Source: Candidatus Rubrimentiphilum sp. (GTDB lineage: Bacteria > Vulcanimicrobiota > Vulcanimicrobiia > Vulcanimicrobiales > Vulcanimicrobiaceae). Taken from it: 64,000 bases of DNA. The stretch spans positions 992,001 to 1,056,000 of the forward strand of contig DASTDE010000001.1 in the NCBI GenBank assembly GCA_035710515.1, written 5' to 3'. The notes beneath the pieces were generated by a model. It did not search any database, was not told the origin of the DNA, and worked only from the letters and a program-made list of their open reading frames with translations. Both the position numbers and the translations under genes were made by a program. Below are positions 61,668 through 64,000 of the stretch, piece after piece. Every line of letters starts with the position of its first letter. Position 1 is the first letter of the stretch.

Positions 61668-62511
61668 CCGAGTTCTTCTGGTCGATAACCTGAAGCGCCA
61701 CCGCGACGTCGGCTCGGGTTACCGGCTTCAATGGATCGAATATTTTCGTGTTTCCGTAGATCCGTTTTACCTCTTGGAGCGCGTAACTGTTGCCCCAACC
61801 GTTATTTAGTTGGAACGCTCCCCAGTATGGTTTCGAAACCTTGTCCCGATCCGTGAAGTCCACCGAAAGCGTGCCGCCGCCCGCTGCGTAGTTCCATGTC
61901 GACGGCGGTCCGGCTTTGGGCAAGGGCGAGCTATTCGCGTCACGCGACATCAAGATCGCGATCATCTCCTCGCGCGTGAGCGGACGGTCGGGTGCGAAAT
62001 GGTTCTTGTCGATGCCGATCACAAATCCCGAATTCGCCATCCCCTGGATGTATTTGAAGTCCGGGTTTGATTTGGGCACATCGACGAAGCTCTGACTGCT
62101 GTTGGCTTCTGCCAAACGGATCTGCTTATCCGGTTGTCCCTTGAAGTATATGTTATTGGCGAGGACTAGCCAGCGGACGTACTCCGAGCGCGGCACGGTG
62201 TTATAAGGATTAAACTTGCCGCTAGTCGTCTCAAATACACCGAGCGTCGCCTCCTGTTTGATCGCAGGTTCGGCGAAGATACCACTGATGTCCGTAAACT
62301 TGACGACCGCGGTTGGGTTCGGTGTGGGCGTGGCCGTAGCTACTGCCGCGGGAGCTGCGACGGCGGCTGTGGTCGCAACGGATGCCGGGGACGCGACGGT
62401 GGTTGCCGCGGCCTCCGGTGATGCCGTGGCCTGCGACTGCTGGTTGTTTCCCGAGCAGGCCGCCAGCGGGAGCGCGATCATCCCAAGAACGGCGAGAGCG
62501 CGTAATTGCAT
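61648..62511 (-). CDS. Lipoprotein with three S-layer homology (SLH) repeats
   Basis: The 287-residue protein has a lipoprotein signal (L-A-A-C-S, C19), a flexible Ala/Thr/Pro/Ser linker (about 20-66), then three SLH repeats: F-T-D-I-S-G with V-P-R-S-E, F-V-D-V with L-T-R-E-E, and F-T-D-R with V-T-R-A-D. SLH domains bind pyruvylated cell-wall polymers. With a lipid anchor and a linker the protein could tie the outer membrane to peptidoglycan, an Omp-M-like role known in terrabacterial diderms. The downstream unknown gene is convergent. Confidence 0.85.
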   Translation of the reverse strand: MQLRALAVLGMIALPLAACSGNNQQSQATASPEAAATTVASPASVATTAAVAAPAAVATATPTPNPTAVVKFTDISGIFAEPAIKQEATLGVFETTSGKFNPYNTVPRSEYVRWLVLANNIYFKGQPDKQIRLAEANSSQSFVDVPKSNPDFKYIQGMANSGFVIGIDKNHFAPDRPLTREEMIAILMSRDANSSPLPKAGPPSTWNYAAGGGTLSVDFTDRDKVSKPYWGAFQLNNGWGNSYALQEVKRIYGNTKIFDPLKPVTRADVAVALQVIDQKNSASLLGM

Positions 62512-62534
62512 CTTCTTCTCCTAAGAAACGACGA

Positions 62535-63104
62535 TCAGTAGACGCGTACTGCGTCGATGGCCGGGCCGCAGAGCGAGCCCTTGGGATCGAGCGAGGTGAA
62601 CGTCAGCGTGCTGCGAGCGCCGGCAGCAGCAGTAAATGTGAACGACTTGCGCTGCCAGCCCATATGCGGATCGCTGGTGTGTGAAGTATCAAAGGTATAG
62701 CGGCGGCTCGCACCCCCAGCCGTTACCAACAACCGTTTGATCGTTGGACCGCATTCGGGGTTGCCGGCGAGGGCAAACCAGACCGTGTATTTTGTGCCGC
62801 GTTTCGTAGCAAAGCTTTGAGCGATCGCTCCGGGCCCCGGCGTTCCATCGACGTCGATGCTGTTCTTTCCGCCATCGGCATCATGCCAGTTGGGACCGAT
62901 GACGTCGACGCTTCCCATCGTAACGATCCATCCGGGAATCGCGGTCGAACCCTTTGGAAACATCGTGTAGTACGACGGCTGCGGTCCAGAATCGAACCCG
63001 CCATTCTTGATGAGATTCGCCGCCTTGGCGAAGGCGGCTCCGGCCGATAACAAGAGCCCGGCTGCCAATAACGCCGCCGAAGCCTTTGAAGCAAAAGAAT
63101 GCAT
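62535..63104 (-). CDS. Secreted choice-of-anchor C / DUF642-like protein
   Basis: The 189-residue protein has a signal peptide (S-A-A-L-L-A-A-G-L-L-L-S-A-G-A-A-F-A) and a jelly-roll-type beta domain beginning N-L-I-K-N-G-G-F-D-S-G-P with I-P-G-W, the pattern of choice-of-anchor C and DUF642 carbohydrate-binding-like proteins. It continues S-I-D-V-D-G-T-P-G and G-T-K-Y-T-V-W-F. ATG 63104 is chosen for its AGGAG about 9 bases upstream and the signal peptide. It lies 23 bases before the SLH gene on the same strand. It may bind surface polysaccharide; the ligand is unknown. Confidence 0.78.
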   Translation of the reverse strand: MHSFASKASAALLAAGLLLSAGAAFAKAANLIKNGGFDSGPQPSYYTMFPKGSTAIPGWIVTMGSVDVIGPNWHDADGGKNSIDVDGTPGPGAIAQSFATKRGTKYTVWFALAGNPECGPTIKRLLVTAGGASRRYTFDTSHTSDPHMGWQRKSFTFTAAAGARSTLTFTSLDPKGSLCGPAIDAVRVY

Positions 63105-63157
63105 TGCTAAAGCTCCTCTCGAGGGGCTCACCCCTTCCGGCGAAAAACGCCGAGTTC

Positions 63158-64000
63158 CTAGCTTTCCTCGGCGACCCAGCCGTGCGTCAACGTCAGCCAG
63201 AACGCGAGTCCGGCAAAGGCCCCGTATCCGCGAAAGGCACGGGCGATCGTTGCATCGGAGGCGCGGCGCCTACCGCTAAAGCGCAGGTACGCGGGGCGAG
63301 TCCACGAGTCAAAGATCAGGCGATGATAGCGCCCCAGCAGCATCATGATGTGCGCGCAAGCATATGGTCCCACTCCGGGCAGCTCCAACAGCTTCTTCTC
63401 CACCTCGTCGTCGGGCAGCCCGAACTCGGGGCGCAACGCCTCCAGATCCACATCTCCCGCGGTAACGTCTGCGGCCAGGGTCTTGAGATATGCGCCCCGA
63501 TACCCCGCGCGCGCAATATCCCGATAAAACCTCAGCGGCGCTCGCGCCATCGTGCTTGGCTCGGGAAACGCACCCTCGCCGAGCTTCTCCACGAGAGCGG
63601 TGACCATGCGCACCGTTCCCGACCAAGCGCAGTTCGTCGTGCAGATCGTTTTTATGAGGTCTTCAAACACGGTCGGCGACGCCAGCATCCGGCCTGCGCC
63701 CTTCGCGGCCCACGCGAGCTGCGGATCGCTCTCAATCGCTGCATAGAACGGAACGAAGTCTTCCTCCAAGCGAAACATGCGCCGCACGTCCGCGGTGAGC
63801 TTCGTTTTCGCAGCTTTGCTCAAACGGCCGGTGCTTTCGATTCCGAGCTCGCCGCCGGCGGGGCGTATAGTTACAACACGAACGCTGCCATCTACTCGCA
63901 GACGCACACGGTAGTATGAGTTGTCTTCCGGGATCTCGGCGGGCGGGAGCTCCGCGCAGCCGTGCGATCGAAGCGTCCGCGCGAAATCGATCGGTTCGCC
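63158..64000 (-). CDS. HhH-GPD DNA glycosylase (AlkA/OGG-like), partial at right edge
   Basis: Base-excision repair glycosylase whose N-terminus lies beyond base 64000. The frame is open and similar in style from 64000 (beginning G-E-P-I-D-F-A-R-T-L) through the in-frame GTG at 63907, so that GTG is not the true start. The visible 280 codons contain the helix-hairpin-helix E-L-P-G-V-G-P-Y-A-C-A-H and the downstream aspartate in F-D-S-W-T-R. The lysine of bifunctional OGG1 is absent at the expected place, so a monofunctional 3-methyladenine-type glycosylase is likely. It is the most upstream minus-strand gene seen on this side. Confidence 0.82.
   Translation of the reverse strand, partial: GEPIDFARTLRSHGCAELPPAEIPEDNSYYRVRLRVDGSVRVVTIRPAGGELGIESTGRLSKAAKTKLTADVRRMFRLEEDFVPFYAAIESDPQLAWAAKGAGRMLASPTVFEDLIKTICTTNCAWSGTVRMVTALVEKLGEGAFPEPSTMARAPLRFYRDIARAGYRGAYLKTLAADVTAGDVDLEALRPEFGLPDDEVEKKLLELPGVGPYACAHIMMLLGRYHRLIFDSWTRPAYLRFSGRRRASDATIARAFRGYGAFAGLAFWLTLTHGWVAEES

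Overview
The window is a dense, high-GC (about 60% by eye) chromosomal segment from a bacterium with an outer membrane. The cell-envelope genes point to a diderm: MlaE/MlaF/MCE lipid-transport genes, a PbpC plus alpha-2-macroglobulin pair, and a lipoprotein with three S-layer homology repeats. It also carries features better known from Gram-positive and terrabacterial lineages: a PASTA Ser/Thr kinase next to a class B PBP, SpoIID, YggT, PyrR and RqcH. That mix fits a diderm terrabacterial candidate phylum such as Eremiobacterota (WPS-2); this placement is inference, since no rRNA is present. TTG and GTG starts are common and many genes are joined by 4-base NTGA stop/start overlaps.

Layout. 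1-4 kb (minus strand): a TonB-like fragment cut by the left edge, homogentisate dioxygenase, a PEBP-family protein and a secreted M3 metallopeptidase. 4-8.7 kb (plus): the SRP RNA with a readable promoter, then M23 peptidase, yggT, lepA, rdgB and a GNAT protein. 8.7-9.7 kb: an AT-richer HNH gene whose end overlaps tRNA-Pro, followed by tRNA-Arg, -His and two tRNA-Lys. 9.7-12.5 kb: an accessory stretch of small secreted or anchored proteins and a GyrI-like gene. 12.5-15.7 kb: a PAS-GGDEF-EAL protein and a HerA-like ATPase, convergent on one CTAG. 15.7-19.6 kb: tRNA-Leu, tRNA-Gly, tig, clpP, clpX and a small ABM-like protein.

19.6-32.6 kb is a pyrimidine/arginine supercluster: valS, pyrR, pyrB, pyrC, carA, then a MoxR-DUF58-VWA module and pdxH, then carB. 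32.6-40.4 kb: class B PBP, PASTA kinase, ruvC-ruvA-ruvB, spoIID and queA. 40.4-46 kb: rqcH (minus), then gmk, rpoZ, glmS, a hypothetical gene and rph. 46-50.5 kb: a coiled-coil protein, mlaE, mlaF, an MCE (mlaD-like) gene and panE. 50.5-58.3 kb: divergent pbpC and a 1867-residue alpha-2-macroglobulin lipoprotein. 58.3-64 kb: small secreted proteins, a Xer-type recombinase divergent from an unrecognised 252-residue protein, the SLH lipoprotein, a choice-of-anchor C protein and a HhH-GPD DNA glycosylase that runs off the right edge.

The clearest unusual signals are REP-like palindromes that have entered coding sequence (translated in frame inside valS and forming the N-terminus of queA), probable CTG or other non-canonical starts for the class B PBP and pyrC, separation of carA from carB by a terminator and a MoxR/VWA module, a tRNA-Gly/tig junction with an 8-base leader, and very long perfect hairpins after rpoZ and tRNA-Leu and between mlaF and the MCE gene. 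I saw no CRISPR array, rRNA or insertion-sequence transposase. No stretch above 300 bases lacks an annotated feature.
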